Origin: AP-15 sp963750195
GTDB taxonomy: Bacteria > Pseudomonadota > Alphaproteobacteria > ATCC43930 > CGMCC-115725
Length of the DNA stretch: 64,000 nucleotides
NCBI GenBank assembly: GCA_963750195.1
Contig: CAVVPS010000008.1
Location: forward strand, 1-64,000
Direction of reading: 5' to 3'
The notes under the pieces: generated by a model
Told to the model about the DNA's origin: nothing
Database searches by the model: none
What the model saw: only the letters and a program-made list of their open reading frames with translations
Part shown: piece after piece, positions 35,085 to 44,628 of the stretch
Numbering within the stretch: position 1 is the first letter of the stretch
Layout of the letters: every line of letters starts with the position of its first letter
Position numbers and translations under genes: made by a program

Positions 35085-35720
35085 GTGAGCGTCATTCCGT
35101 TCGAGCAACCCGGCATTCGCGGTTTTCTGCATCGGCCGGACCGCTCGGGCGGGCGCGGATTGGTGCTGACCCACGGCGCCGGCGGCAATTGCCGCTCGCC
35201 GTTATTGATCGCGGCCGCCGAGGCCTTTTGCTCCGAGGGTGTGGCGGTGTTGCGCTGCGATCTGCCGTTTCGCCAGCGGCGGGCGACGGGGCCGCCGTCT
35301 CCGTCGACGGCCGCCGCCGACCGCGACGGCCTGCGACGCGCTGTCGAGGCGATGCACGAGCTGGTGCCGGGGCAGATAATTCTCGGCGGGCAGTCCTATG
35401 GCGGACGGCAAGCCACGATGCTTACCGCAGAAGAACCCAAGATGGCGGCGGTGCTGCTGATGTTCTCCTACCCCCTGCATCCGCCGGGTAAGCCAGACCG
35501 GTTGCGCATCGAGCACTTTCCCCGGCTGCGCGTGCCGGCGGTATTCGTGCACGGCACCAGCGACCCGTTCGGCGCGCCCCAAGAGTTACGCTCGGCGGTG
35601 GCGCTGATCCCGGCCCACACCGAGATCATTCCGATAGCGGGCGCCGGTCATGATCTGAAGCGCGGGCGTTTCGACTTTGGTCCGGTTGTCACCGCGATAA
35701 TGGCGCAACCCGCAGTTTGA
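35085..35720 (+). CDS. Alpha/beta hydrolase, KANL3/Tex30-like
   Basis: The 211-residue protein starts at GTG 35085. It has LVLTHGAGGNCRSPLL after the first strand, the nucleophile elbow LGGQSYGGRQATML with Ser, the acidic turn VFVHGTSDPFGAPQEL and the late His in AGAGHDLKR, a complete catalytic triad. It belongs to the dienelactone hydrolase-like KANL3/Tex30 subgroup, whose substrates are unknown. The gene follows the aldo/keto reductase on the same strand and could share its transcript; it converges on ku with an 11-base gap. Confidence 0.8.
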   Translation: MSVIPFEQPGIRGFLHRPDRSGGRGLVLTHGAGGNCRSPLLIAAAEAFCSEGVAVLRCDLPFRQRRATGPPSPSTAAADRDGLRRAVEAMHELVPGQIILGGQSYGGRQATMLTAEEPKMAAVLLMFSYPLHPPGKPDRLRIEHFPRLRVPAVFVHGTSDPFGAPQELRSAVALIPAHTEIIPIAGAGHDLKRGRFDFGPVVTAIMAQPAV

Positions 35721-35730
35721 GGATCGAAAT

Positions 35731-36723
35731 TCAGGCCTTCCGTCGCCGCTCGGTCTCGGCCGGCGCAGCCGGGGTTTCCGACCTGGGTTTACGGCGTTTC
35801 GCGGGAGTTGGCACCGCCAGCTGAGCCTCGGGCTCGGCCTTCGCACCCCGCCCGCCTGATACCGGCAGCAACAGCGGCGGCTGCCGCCGGTCGGCAGCGG
35901 GCCGCAGCCGTTTGGCCGATGATGCAGCGGCGGTTCTTTGCGGGGCGGAGGCCTCCTCGCGGGCGAGGCTGCGCTTCAGCGCGTCCATCAAATTGACCAC
36001 CTTGGGCGGCTCCTCGATCGATGGCGACGATGCTGCCACCTCTCCCTTTAGCTTGCTGTCGACCAATGCGCGCAACGCGTCCTGATAGCGGTCGTGAAAC
36101 GCAGCCGGCTCGAACGTGCCGGATTTGCGCTCGATGATGGTCTCGGCGAGGGCCACCAGATCCGGGTCGATCTGCTCTTCCTGTTTGTGGGCAAATTCCG
36201 CCGGGCGAACTTCGTCGCTGCTGCGCAGTTGCGACATCAACAGCCCTTCGCCGCGCGGTTCGACCAGGACAGGACGCTCGCGGCCCGACATCGTGATGCG
36301 GCCGAGCCCGACCTTGTTGGTGTGCGCCATCGCCTCGCCGATCACCCGGAAGGTTTCGGCCGCGAGTTCGCCCTCCGGATAGACGTAATAGGGGGCATCG
36401 AGATAAAGCGGATCGACCTCGTCGCGGCTGACGAAGCGGTTGAGATCGATGATCTTTGACGACTCGACCTGCAATTCCTTCAACTCGTCGTCATCGATCG
36501 TAACGTAGCGGTCGCGATCGAATTCGTAACCTTTAACGATCTGGTCGCGGCCGACTTCTTCACCCGTCTTGGAGTCGACAAGACGCTGCGAAAGCCGGTT
36601 TCCGGTCTTTGAATTGAGCTGATTGAGCCTGATCCGCTTCGCTTCGGTCGTCGCCGGGGTCAAATAGACTGGGCAGGTGACGAGAGAAAGACGCAAAAAC
36701 CCGCTCCAACTCGCGCGCGGCAT
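35731..36723 (-). CDS. ku: Ku protein, non-homologous end joining
   Basis: A 330-residue bacterial Ku with WSGFLRLSLVTCPVYLTPAT at the N-terminus, the KGYEFDRDRYVTIDDDELKEL block and RYQDALRALVDSKLKGE near residue 230. These are the beta-barrel and helical parts that thread onto DNA ends as a homodimer. The last 90 residues are a basic, Pro/Ala-rich tail with KRRKPRSET, as in other alphaproteobacterial Ku proteins, used to recruit the ligase. The gene is divergent from ligD with a 105-base shared promoter region. It is intact, in contrast to ligD. Confidence 0.95.
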   Translation of the reverse strand: MPRASWSGFLRLSLVTCPVYLTPATTEAKRIRLNQLNSKTGNRLSQRLVDSKTGEEVGRDQIVKGYEFDRDRYVTIDDDELKELQVESSKIIDLNRFVSRDEVDPLYLDAPYYVYPEGELAAETFRVIGEAMAHTNKVGLGRITMSGRERPVLVEPRGEGLLMSQLRSSDEVRPAEFAHKQEEQIDPDLVALAETIIERKSGTFEPAAFHDRYQDALRALVDSKLKGEVAASSPSIEEPPKVVNLMDALKRSLAREEASAPQRTAAASSAKRLRPAADRRQPPLLLPVSGGRGAKAEPEAQLAVPTPAKRRKPRSETPAAPAETERRRKA

Positions 36724-36785
36724 GCTGAACTCCTATATTGCCGCCTTAGAATGCACATTATGTAGCGCTCCGCAACGTCGCGGCC

Positions 36786-36805
36786 AACGTCAACCAAACG
36801 TCAAC
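36786..36805. promoter_or_regulatory. Direct repeat AACGTCAAC in the ku-ligD divergent region
   Basis: AACGTCAAC occurs at 36786-36794 and again at 36797-36805, so the two copies repeat at 11 bases, about one helical turn, which is a usual arrangement for two sites on the same face. The second copy ends 23 bases before the ligD start. It may be a regulator site for ku or ligD. Confidence 0.35.
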
Positions 36806-36828
36806 GCTTCCACCGATCGATCGCTCCC

Positions 36829-39403
36829 ATGGCGCTCACCGAGTACAGACGGAAACGCGATTTCGCGAAGACGCCCGAGCCGGCAGGCGTCGTGGCGCGC
36901 AAGACCGCAGCGCGGCCGCTGTCGTTTGTGATCCAGAAGCATGCCGCGCGCCGGCTGCATTACGATTTCCGGCTCGAGCTCGACGGTGTGCTGAAGAGCT
37001 GGGCTGTGCCGAAGGGTCCGAGCCTTGATCCTGCCGAAAAGCGCCTGGCGGTCCATGTCGAAGACCACCCGCTCGAATATGGTGGGTTCGAGGGGGTCAT
37101 TCCCGAGAGGCAATACGGCGCTGGGACCGCGCTGATCTGGGATCGCGGGACCTGGACTCCGCTCGATCCCGACCCGGAAACGGCCTATGCGAAGGGCAAT
37201 CTCAAATTCGTGCTCGACGGCGAAAAATTGCACGGTAAGTGGGCGTTGGTGCGGATGGGCGGAAAACATGCCGGCCGGCACAACGAGAACTGGCTCTTGA
37301 TCAAGGAGCGCGACGCCGCGGCGGTGCCGCAGAGCGGCGATGCGGTCGTTGCCGACAATCCGCGCAGCGTCGCCACCGGCCGCGCGCTTGAAGAGATCGC
37401 CGCCGATCGCGATCGGGTCTGGGGACCTAACGGCGAAGAACCGGGCCCCACGGCAGCCGGACCGAAGCTCCGCAAGCCCGCCTCGCGCGCGTTCCCGGCG
37501 CCAAAAAAGGGAGGATGGAGGCCGATCCCAAGCCGCAACTAGCAACCGCGGTCGATCAGGCGCCGGACGGGCTCCAATGGTTTCACGAGATCAAATATGA
37601 CGGCTATCGGCTGCTCGCCCGGGTCCGCGACCAGCAGGCGCAGCTCTTGACCCGCAACACCCTCGATTGGACGGAAAAGTTTCCGGCGCTCGTCGGGAGG
37701 CTCGCCAAGCTGCCTGTTACCGCCGCGCTGATCGACGGCGAGATCGTCCATCTCGATCCGGGCGGCACGACCGATTTCGGCCATCTGCAGGACGCGATCT
37801 CCAATGAACGTACTGACTCGCTGGTCTTCTATGCGTTCGACCTTGCTCCACCTCGACGGCTACGACCTGACCGGGGCCGCGCTCGAAGACCGCAAAGCGC
37901 TGCTGGCCGAACTGGTGCCGCCCCACTCCACCGGCATGCTGCGCTACAGCGATCACCAGGTCGGCCGCGGTCCCGAGCTTTTTCCGCCACGCCTGCGGCT
38001 ACAGCCTGGAAGGTATCGTTTCCAAGCGCCGCGACCGGCCCTACCGGCCGGGACGCAGCAACGATTGGGTCAAGGTCAAATGCGCCAATCGCGACGAGTT
38101 CATCGTGATCGGCTTCACCGAGCCCGCCGGCGGGCGGCAGCGGCTTGGGCGCCCTGTTGCTCGGCTATTATGACCCGCGGGGGCGGTCTGCAATATGCCG
38201 GCCGCGTCGGTACCGGCTTCGGCGACGCCCAACTGGCGTCGCTCAGGGCGCAGCTCGAACCGCTCAAGAGCGCCAACGCCCCGGTCGCGGCATTGCCCAA
38301 GGGCGCTTCGCTCAAGGGGGTGCATTGGACCGAACCCACGGTGGTCGCTGAGGTGCGCTATGGCAACTGGACGACCGACAAGGTGTTGCGGCACGCGACG
38401 TTCCTCGGGTTGCGCGAGGACAAGACCGCAGCCGAAATTGTGCGCGACATCGATATACCGGCGCCGACCGTCCCCGCAGCGGCGGCAAAGCCGGTGACTG
38501 CGCGGCGTACTGCCCGCGACGGCAGCACCGAATTCGAAGGGGTGAGGCTAAGCAATCCCGATCGCGTCCTCTATCCGGAAGAGAGCGATCACCAAACTCG
38601 ATCTGGCACGCTATTACGCTGAAATCGCTAACTGGGCATTGCCGCAGCTGGCGCATCGGCCGTTGAGCGTGGTGCGCTGCCCGACCGGCCTCGGCGGCGA
38701 GACCTTTTTCCAGAAGCACGCCGGCGCTGGCACGCCCAAGGCGGTAGTCCCCGTGGAGATCGATGGCGAGACCCACCTAGCGATCAAGGATTTGGCCGGG
38801 CTGATCTCGCTGGTCCAGATCGGCGTGCTCGAAATCCACCCCTGGGGCTCGACCGTCGACAATGTCGAGCAGCCCGACCGGATCACCTTTGATCTCGACC
38901 CGGATATCGGCCTGCCCTGGTCGCAGGTTACCGCCGCCGCGCTCGAAATCCATGATGTGCTCAAGGATTTCGGCTTGCAGAGCTTTGCCAAGACGACGGG
39001 CGGCAAGGGGCTGCATGTGGTCGTGCCGCTGACCCCGGAACTCGACTGGGATCAGGCCAAGAGCTTTACCAGGGCGGTGGCCGATCATATCGCGGCGCAA
39101 CACCCCCAACGCTACACCACCAACCAGTCGAAGCGGGCGCGGCAAGGCCGGATCTACATCGATTATCTTCGCAATGCCCGAGGCGCCACCGCGATCGGCG
39201 CCTTTTCCACCCGCGCGCGGCCGGGCGCGCCAATTGCGACCCCGCTGTTCTGGCGCGAGGTCGAGGAGGGGGTCCGGCCCGAAGGATTTACCGTCGCGAC
39301 CGTCCCCGTTCGCCTCACCGCGCTGAAGTCGGACCCCTGGGCCGAGATCGGCACGGTTCGGCAGACGATCTCTCGCGCGGTGCGGCGTAAGTTCGGCTTG
39401 TGA
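36829..39403 (+). pseudogene. ligD: Multidomain ATP-dependent DNA ligase D, six frameshifts
   Basis: All three LigD domains are present in the order phosphoesterase, ligase, polymerase. The phosphoesterase part (36829 to about 37485) has HYDFRLELDG, HVEDHPLEYGGFEGVIP and HGKWALVRM. The ligase part has EIKYDGYRLLARV with the adenylated Lys, IDGEIVHLD, and EGIVSKRRDRPYRPGRSNDW. The polymerase part (about 38600-39403) has TFDLDPDIGLPW and KTTGGKGLHVVVPL. The frame changes near 37485, 37845, 37982 (T5 run), 38130, 38180 (G5 run) and 38590. Motifs survive in every segment, total length about 855 codons, so the protein sequence is conserved although the gene as given cannot make it. Sequencing error or recent loss. 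Confidence 0.85.
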
Positions 39404-39428
39404 GCCCCGCTTTGCTCGAAGGTTGCTG

Positions 39429-40172
39429 CTACGCGCCAACCCAGCTCAGGTAATCCTTAGTCAGCGCCGCGACCGCCGCGTCGTAAAGCCGCTTTCCTGC
39501 TTCGGGAGTCGCCAGCGCCGAGTTGGAGCCGATGCGGCCGTCCGGAAAGTTGCGGCGATAGTCCGCCGCGTCGGAGAAGTCGCCGCGCAGCGCGATGACC
39601 GGGTCGAGCGGCGCCGATTTGATCGCCTCGGGATACGCGAACTGGGTAACCGCTACCTCACTCGGCGTCGCGTGGCTGCCTTCCGCATCGCCGTAAAGTT
39701 CCTTGGCTATCCGTCCGACGCCCTCGCCCTGCCACCAGTTTCTGAGCCGGCACTTGACCGGCGCGACGCTCCCCGCCGGCGACAAGCTGCGGGTCGCGTA
39801 GATCTCGGAAAATGCGGCGGTAACGGTGGCAATGTTCCCGCCATGCCCGTTGATGAAATAAAAGCTCTCAAAGCCGTGCCCGGCCAGGGATTCGACCATG
39901 TCGCCCAACACTGCAATCAGGGTGCTCGGCCGCAGGGTGATCGAACCGGGGAAGCCGAGATGGTGCTGCGCCATGCCGACCCCGATTGTGGGGCCGACCA
40001 ACGCTGGTGCCGCCTCGCCGACGCCGCGGGCAATAACTTCGGCGCAGATCGCATCAGTGCCGATCACCCCCACCGGGCCATGCTGCTCGGTCGAGCCGAT
40101 CGGCAGGATGATGCTATGGCTGGTCTGGAGATAGGCTTCGACTTCCGGCCAGGTCTGCAAGTGCAGCTGCAT
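39429..40172 (-). CDS. Creatininase family protein
   Basis: A 247-residue metalloenzyme of the creatininase/creatinine amidohydrolase fold. Metal ligands are in IILPIGSTEQHGPVG (Glu and His), VIGTDAICAEVIA and INGHGGNIATVTAA, with Glu in the EGSHATPSEVAVTQ block. The start at 40172 is preceded by GGAGACGG. The upstream in-frame extension to 40280 runs through a REP-like repeat and is not coding. Family members hydrolyse creatinine, or act in cofactor-type or formylamide pathways; the neighbours do not decide. The gene converges on ligD with a short gap. Confidence 0.85.
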   Translation of the reverse strand: MQLHLQTWPEVEAYLQTSHSIILPIGSTEQHGPVGVIGTDAICAEVIARGVGEAAPALVGPTIGVGMAQHHLGFPGSITLRPSTLIAVLGDMVESLAGHGFESFYFINGHGGNIATVTAAFSEIYATRSLSPAGSVAPVKCRLRNWWQGEGVGRIAKELYGDAEGSHATPSEVAVTQFAYPEAIKSAPLDPVIALRGDFSDAADYRRNFPDGRIGSNSALATPEAGKRLYDAAVAALTKDYLSWVGA

Positions 40173-40218
40173 TCGTCCGTCTCCTTCGGCATCGACTAAA
40201 ATTCGTCCGCGGGCACTT

Positions 40219-40278
40219 GTCATCCCGGCGCAGGCCGGACCCACATGAGCCATGAGCACCGGCCTTCGCCGGTGTAAC
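40219..40278. repeat. REP-like dispersed stem-loop element
   Basis: Reads GTCATCCCGGCGCAGGCCGG and ends with the hairpin ACCGGC-CTTC-GCCGGT (40258-40273). Related to the element at 1611-1670. It lies between the creatininase and trmJ genes and was included in over-long readings of both. Confidence 0.55.
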
Positions 40279-40298
40279 AAAAAAGATGGCCTCGCTAG

Positions 40299-41105
40299 TC
40301 AGACATTTCCCTTGCGGTCGGGCTCACCGAGTTCTGTCGTCCCGCTGCGCTCGCGCGGGCCGGCAAAAGCGGTGACGACCCCGTGTAAGGTGCGCAATTC
40401 CTGCTCGGTGCACCGTGCGCGCTGAAACAGGCTGCGCAGATTGCGCACCATGCTCGGGCGGCTTTCGCGGTTGCGCAGAAAACCGTTGCGTATCAGCTCC
40501 TCTTCGAGATGCTCGAAGAAATTCAGCAATTCCTCCTTTGTCGCCGGGCGGCTCAGCCCGGTGTGAAGGATCTCGGGCGCCGCCTCGGCATCAGCAGTAA
40601 ACCATTCGTAACCGACGATCATCACCGCCTGGGCGAGGTTCAGCGACGAAAAGCCGGGGTTGAGCGGCACGGTCAGCACCGTGTCGGCGAGCGTTATATC
40701 GTCATTCAGGAGCCCGGTGCGCTCAGGCCCGAACAACACGCCGCACGCTTCGCCGGCCGCCAGCCGCGCGCGCATTTCGCCCGCCGCGTGGCGCGGCGTG
40801 ACCTCGCGCCGGACCATGCCGCGGTCGCGCGCGGTCGCCGCATAGACATGGACGAGATCGGCAATCGCGGCCCGTATGCTCGGATAGAGCCGCGCCCGGT
40901 CGAGCACGACATCGGCGCCGCTCGCCGCAGCGATCGCTCTGTCCGACGGCCAGCCGTCGCGCGGCCGCACCAGCCGCAAATCGTTGAGTGCGCAGTTCAT
41001 CATCGCCCGCGCCGTAGTGCCGATATTCTCGCCGAGCTGCGGCTCGACCAGGATGATCGCGGGACCACCGGCCACCGCTCGGCGGCGATGATCGGTCCCG
41101 GCCAT
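40299..41105 (-). CDS. trmJ: tRNA (cytidine/uridine-2'-O-)-methyltransferase TrmJ
   Basis: A 268-residue SpoU-family RNA methyltransferase. The N-terminal block AIILVEPQLGENIGTTARAM and the knotted SAM-binding motifs GVLFGPERTGL and VPLNPGFSSLNLAQAVMIVGYEWF are diagnostic. TrmJ methylates the ribose at position 32 of tRNAs. The C-terminal part (LLNFFEHLEEELIRNGFLR) is the usual alpha-helical extension. The start at 41105 leaves a two-base gap after the cysS stop (41108); a start at 41123 would overlap. Co-transcribed with cysS. Confidence 0.9.
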   Translation of the reverse strand: MAGTDHRRRAVAGGPAIILVEPQLGENIGTTARAMMNCALNDLRLVRPRDGWPSDRAIAAASGADVVLDRARLYPSIRAAIADLVHVYAATARDRGMVRREVTPRHAAGEMRARLAAGEACGVLFGPERTGLLNDDITLADTVLTVPLNPGFSSLNLAQAVMIVGYEWFTADAEAAPEILHTGLSRPATKEELLNFFEHLEEELIRNGFLRNRESRPSMVRNLRSLFQRARCTEQELRTLHGVVTAFAGPRERSGTTELGEPDRKGNV

Positions 41106-41107
41106 GG

Positions 41108-42499
41108 TCAGTCCTTGCGCCACCAGGTCGTGGTGCCGTCCGGCTTGTCTTCGAGCAGTATGCCCTCGGCCGCGAGTGTGGCGCGGATGCGATCGGCTTC
41201 GGCGAAGCGACGCTGGCGGCGCGCCGCCGCACGCAGCGCGATCTGTTCCTCGATCCGCTTGGCATCGGCCTGGGCGCTGCCGCGCAGCCAGTCGAATGGG
41301 TTGTGTTCGAGCAAGCCCATCAGACGGCCGCCTCGCCCGAGAGCCCGCTGCAAAGCCGAGCGCTCGGCATCCGAACTCGTCCGGTTGATCGCGCCGGTCA
41401 ACTCGTACAGCCGGGCCAGCGCGAGCGGTGTGTTCAGATCGTCGTCAAGCGCATCCTGCACCGGCTGGAATGCCGCATCTGCTTCGCCGAAGCGCTCGAA
41501 CACCGAATCCCATGACAGGGTCAGCGCCCGATAAAAGCGGTCGAGGCTCTGCCGCGCTTGATGCAATTTCTGATCGGTCCAATCGAGCGGGTCGCGGTAA
41601 TGGCTGCCGAGCAAGGCGAGGCGGATGATCTCGCCGGGCAATTCAGCGAGCGCGTCGCGGACGGTGATGAAATTGCCCTCGGACTTCGCCATCTTGGCGC
41701 CGCCGACAGTCAGCATTCCGTTGTGCAGCCAGTAACGGGAAAAGGGGTGTCCGGCATGGGCGCACACACTCTGTGCGATCTCGTTCTCGTGGTGCGGAAA
41801 GATCAGATCAAGCCCGCCGCCGTGGATATCGAAGGTCTCGCCCAGGGTATTCTCGCTCATCGCCGAGCATTCGATATGCCAGCCCGGCCGGCCGCGGCCC
41901 CACGGGCTGTCCCAGCCGGGCTGGTCCGCAGTCGACGGCTTCCACAGCACGAAATCGCCGGGGTCCTCCTTGTACGGAGCGACCTCGATCCGCGCGCCGG
42001 CGATCATGTCCGCCCGGCTTCGTCGCGACAGCGCGCCGTATTCGGCGTAGGAGGCGACCCGGAACAGCGCATGGCCCTCGGCCGCATAGGCGTGGCCCGA
42101 GGCGATCAGCCGCTGGATCATCGCGATCATCTGCGGGATGTATTCGGTCGCGCGCGGCTCGATGTCGGGCGACAGGTTGTTGAGCGCCGCCATGTCATCG
42201 TGAAAGATCGCTGTCGTGCGGCGGGTCAGCGCTTCGATCGGCTCGCCGCTCTCGCGGGCTGCGGTGATGATCTTGTCCTCGACATCGGTGATGTTGCGGA
42301 CATAGCGCACGTGTCCGGCCCCGTAAGTGTGGCGCAGGACCCGGTACAGTAGATCGAACGCGACCACGGCGCGGGCATTGCCGATATGAGCAAAGTCGTA
42401 GACCGTCGGGCCGCAGACATACATGCGGACGTTGTTCGGATCGAGCGGTTCGAACGCCTCCTTGCGGCGCGTGAGCGAATTATAGAGAACGAGCGGCAT
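41108..42499 (-). CDS. cysS: Cysteinyl-tRNA synthetase
   Basis: A 463-residue class I synthetase. The HIGH motif is YDFAHIGNARAVVAFD (residues 34-49), preceded by the zinc ligand Cys29 in YVCGPTVYD; further ligands are WHIECSAMS and FPHHENEIAQS. The KMSKS motif is KMAKSEGNFITVRD, near residue 266. The C-terminal anticodon-binding part ends with the GTTTWWRKD-type tail. Length is normal for the family. It charges tRNA-Cys in the cytosol. The trmJ gene follows two bases later. Confidence 0.95.
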   Translation of the reverse strand: MPLVLYNSLTRRKEAFEPLDPNNVRMYVCGPTVYDFAHIGNARAVVAFDLLYRVLRHTYGAGHVRYVRNITDVEDKIITAARESGEPIEALTRRTTAIFHDDMAALNNLSPDIEPRATEYIPQMIAMIQRLIASGHAYAAEGHALFRVASYAEYGALSRRSRADMIAGARIEVAPYKEDPGDFVLWKPSTADQPGWDSPWGRGRPGWHIECSAMSENTLGETFDIHGGGLDLIFPHHENEIAQSVCAHAGHPFSRYWLHNGMLTVGGAKMAKSEGNFITVRDALAELPGEIIRLALLGSHYRDPLDWTDQKLHQARQSLDRFYRALTLSWDSVFERFGEADAAFQPVQDALDDDLNTPLALARLYELTGAINRTSSDAERSALQRALGRGGRLMGLLEHNPFDWLRGSAQADAKRIEEQIALRAAARRQRRFAEADRIRATLAAEGILLEDKPDGTTTWWRKD

Positions 42500-42693
42500 A
42501 GGAAGCGGGTTAGCAGATTGCGCGCCGCCGGTCCATGCGGTCCGGCATCCGAATTCGACGGGACTTTTCCGCCGCCATCATTGACCGCCGCGGACGGCAA
42601 TTCCCGCCCAAATCCCTGGAGTGAGACGGGCTTGTCAGTTGTCGGGTTCTGGTCTATTTATCCGACCAATTCGTAGTCCGGGGCCAAAGAGCG

Positions 42694-42933
42694 ATGATCA
42701 CGGTTGGCACATTCGAGGCGAAGACGCATTTGTCGGCATTGCTTGACCGCGTAATGGCGGGCGAGGAAGTGGTCATCACCAAACACGGCAAGCCGATCGC
42801 TCGGCTCGTTGCAGCGCACCGCATCGACGAGGCTCGGGCGAACGATGCCTTCGCAAAGCTGAAAGCGCTGCGTAAACGCACAACACTTGGCGGCCTCTCG
42901 TGGAAAGAGCTGCGCGACGAAGGGCGTCCGTGA
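42694..42933 (+). CDS. vapB: Phd/YefM-family antitoxin
   Basis: The 79-residue protein MITVGTFEAKTHLSALLDRV with EEVVITKHGKPIARLVAA has the Phd/YefM fold, and the tail FAKLKALRKRTTLGGLSWKELRDEGRP is the toxin-binding part. The stop overlaps the GTG start of the toxin gene (42930) by four bases. It should bind and inhibit that toxin and repress the shared promoter. It starts about 195 bases after the cysS start and on the opposite strand. Confidence 0.9.
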   Translation: MITVGTFEAKTHLSALLDRVMAGEEVVITKHGKPIARLVAAHRIDEARANDAFAKLKALRKRTTLGGLSWKELRDEGRP

Positions 42934-43343
42934 CTGCCGGTGTCGTTGATTCCTCAATTGCGCTGACTTGGTGTTTTGAGGACGAAGCGTCGCCTGAAAC
43001 CGACCGGCTGTTCGAGCGCGTCCGTGACGATGGCGCCGTCGTTCCGGGGCTTTGGTATCTGGAAGTCGCCAACGTCCTCCTCCAGGCCGAACGGCGCGGC
43101 CGGATTGGCCGGGCGGATGTTGCGCGGCGGCTCATGCTGATCTCAGACTTGCCAATTGCGACCGACCAGGAGACGCCGCGCCGCGCTTGGCGCGAGACCC
43201 TGTCGTTGGCGCGAGCCGAAAATTTGACCGCTTACGATGCGGCGTATCTCGAACTCGCCGAGCGTCGCGGTCTGCCGCTGATGACGAGAGACAACGACCT
43301 GGGCGCTGCTGCGAAGCGATTGGGCGTTACCGTGTTCCCGTGA
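42930..43343 (+). CDS. vapC: VapC-type PIN-domain toxin
   Basis: A 137-residue ribonuclease toxin. The GTG start at 42930 overlaps the antitoxin stop; a longer reading from 42900 would use the antitoxin's own codons. Acidic residues of the PIN site are Asp in VVDSSIALTW, Glu in YLEVANVL, Asp in LTAYDAAYLELA and Asp in MTRDNDLG. It is expected to cleave RNA when free of its antitoxin. Unlike the other toxin loci in this window, no host-gene stub was found beside it. Confidence 0.9.
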   Translation: MTAGVVDSSIALTWCFEDEASPETDRLFERVRDDGAVVPGLWYLEVANVLLQAERRGRIGRADVARRLMLISDLPIATDQETPRRAWRETLSLARAENLTAYDAAYLELAERRGLPLMTRDNDLGAAAKRLGVTVFP

Positions 43344-43405
43344 TCCCCATCGGGTGTACATGATGCGACAAGGCCAACAGGATCAGGCGCGGCAAGGAGG
43401 AAACC

Positions 43406-44604
43406 ATGAAGTTCGGCATTTTCTACGAGCTGCAATTGCCGCGTCCGTGGGAAGCGGGTGGCGAGTTGCGCCTCTACCAGAACGCGCTCGACCAGGTCGA
43501 GCTGGCCGACCGGCTCGGCTACGACTATGCCTGGGAGGTCGAGCATCATTTTCTCGAAGAATATTCGCATTCACCGGCTCCCGAGGTGTTTCTCGGCGCC
43601 GCGAGCCAGCGCACCAAGCAGATCCGTCTCGCCCACGGCATTATGCAGCTGACGACGAGCCCCCCGGCGCGGGTCGCCGAGCGGATCGCCGCGCTCGACC
43701 TGGTCAGCCGCGGCCGGGTCGAGTTCGGCATGGGCGAGAGCGCCAGCAGCACCGAGCTCGAACCCTTCGGCCGCGCCTTCGAAGAGAAACGCGCGGTCTG
43801 GGAAGACGCGGTGCGCGCGATCATCCCGATGTTCAAAGACGGCGGCTGCGAATACCACGGGACCTATTTCGATTTCCCATTGCGCAACGTCGTGCCGAAG
43901 CCGATGCAAAACCGCACCCGCCGTTGTGGTGCGCCTGCTCGCAATTGGAGACGATCGAGATGGCCGGCCGCCGCGGTCTGGGCGCGCTCGCCTTCCAGTT
44001 CCTCAGCGCCGAGGCAGCGCACGCTTGGGTCCACGCCTATTACAACGCCTTCACCAAGCGCCAGGAGAAGCTCACCGATTACGTGACCAACCCGAATTTG
44101 GCGCTGACCAGCTATTTCATGTGCGCCGAGACCGACGAGGAAGCGCGCCGCCGCGCCGACGGCATCCCGTTCTTCCAGTTCGCCTTGCGTTTTTACGGAC
44201 TCAGCCCGACCCGCGAGCGGCCCAAGCCGGGCGAGGTCAATCTGTGGGACGAATACGAAAAGTGGAAGCGCGCCAATCCCGAAGGCCTTGCCCGCGCGCT
44301 GTCGGGCGGGCTGATCGGCTCGCCCGAGACGATCCGGCGCAAATTGCGGCGGTTCGAGACCTCGCATATCGACCAGGTCATCTTCCTGAACCAGGCCGGC
44401 AAGAACACGCACGAGCACATCTGCGAGAGCCTCGAACTGTTCGCCCGCGAGGTAATGCCCGAATTCCACGCCCACGAATCCGAGCAGCAGGCCTGGAAGC
44501 AGCAAGTGCTGAACCGCGAGATCGAGCTGGAAGAGATCGACACCGCCCCCTACCGCGACCGCTACGGCCCCAATTCGGTGCAAGTCACCCGCGCAGGCGG
44601 CGGA
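43406..44604 (+). pseudogene. Luciferase-like monooxygenase, frameshift near 43905
   Basis: From ATG 43406 (AGGAGG six bases upstream) the product MKFGIFYELQLPRPW is a bacterial luciferase-like, FMN-dependent (beta/alpha)8 enzyme, with EVEHHFLEEYSHSPAPEVFL and VEFGMGESAS. Near 43905 the frame shifts; the rest continues as HPPLWCACSQLETIEMAGRRG and FQFLSAEAAHAWVHAYY to an end near GPNSVQVTRA. Full length would be about 400 residues. The product oxidises an unknown substrate with flavin. The C-terminal codons are copied in a stub at 45670, and the sequence between is a foreign cargo; in its present form the frame runs on into the cargo. Confidence 0.8.
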
Positions 44605-44628
44605 GTAGTTTCGGAAGGGGCTGATCCT

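Noticed and set aside
40173..40280. N-terminal extension of the creatininase protein
   Set aside because: It translates the REP-like repeat (AGMTSARGR) and a strong ribosome site precedes the ATG at 40172.
40258..40285. Terminator for trmJ
   Set aside because: The hairpin is followed by A, not T, in the direction of trmJ transcription when read correctly, so it does not fit a Rho-independent terminator on that strand.
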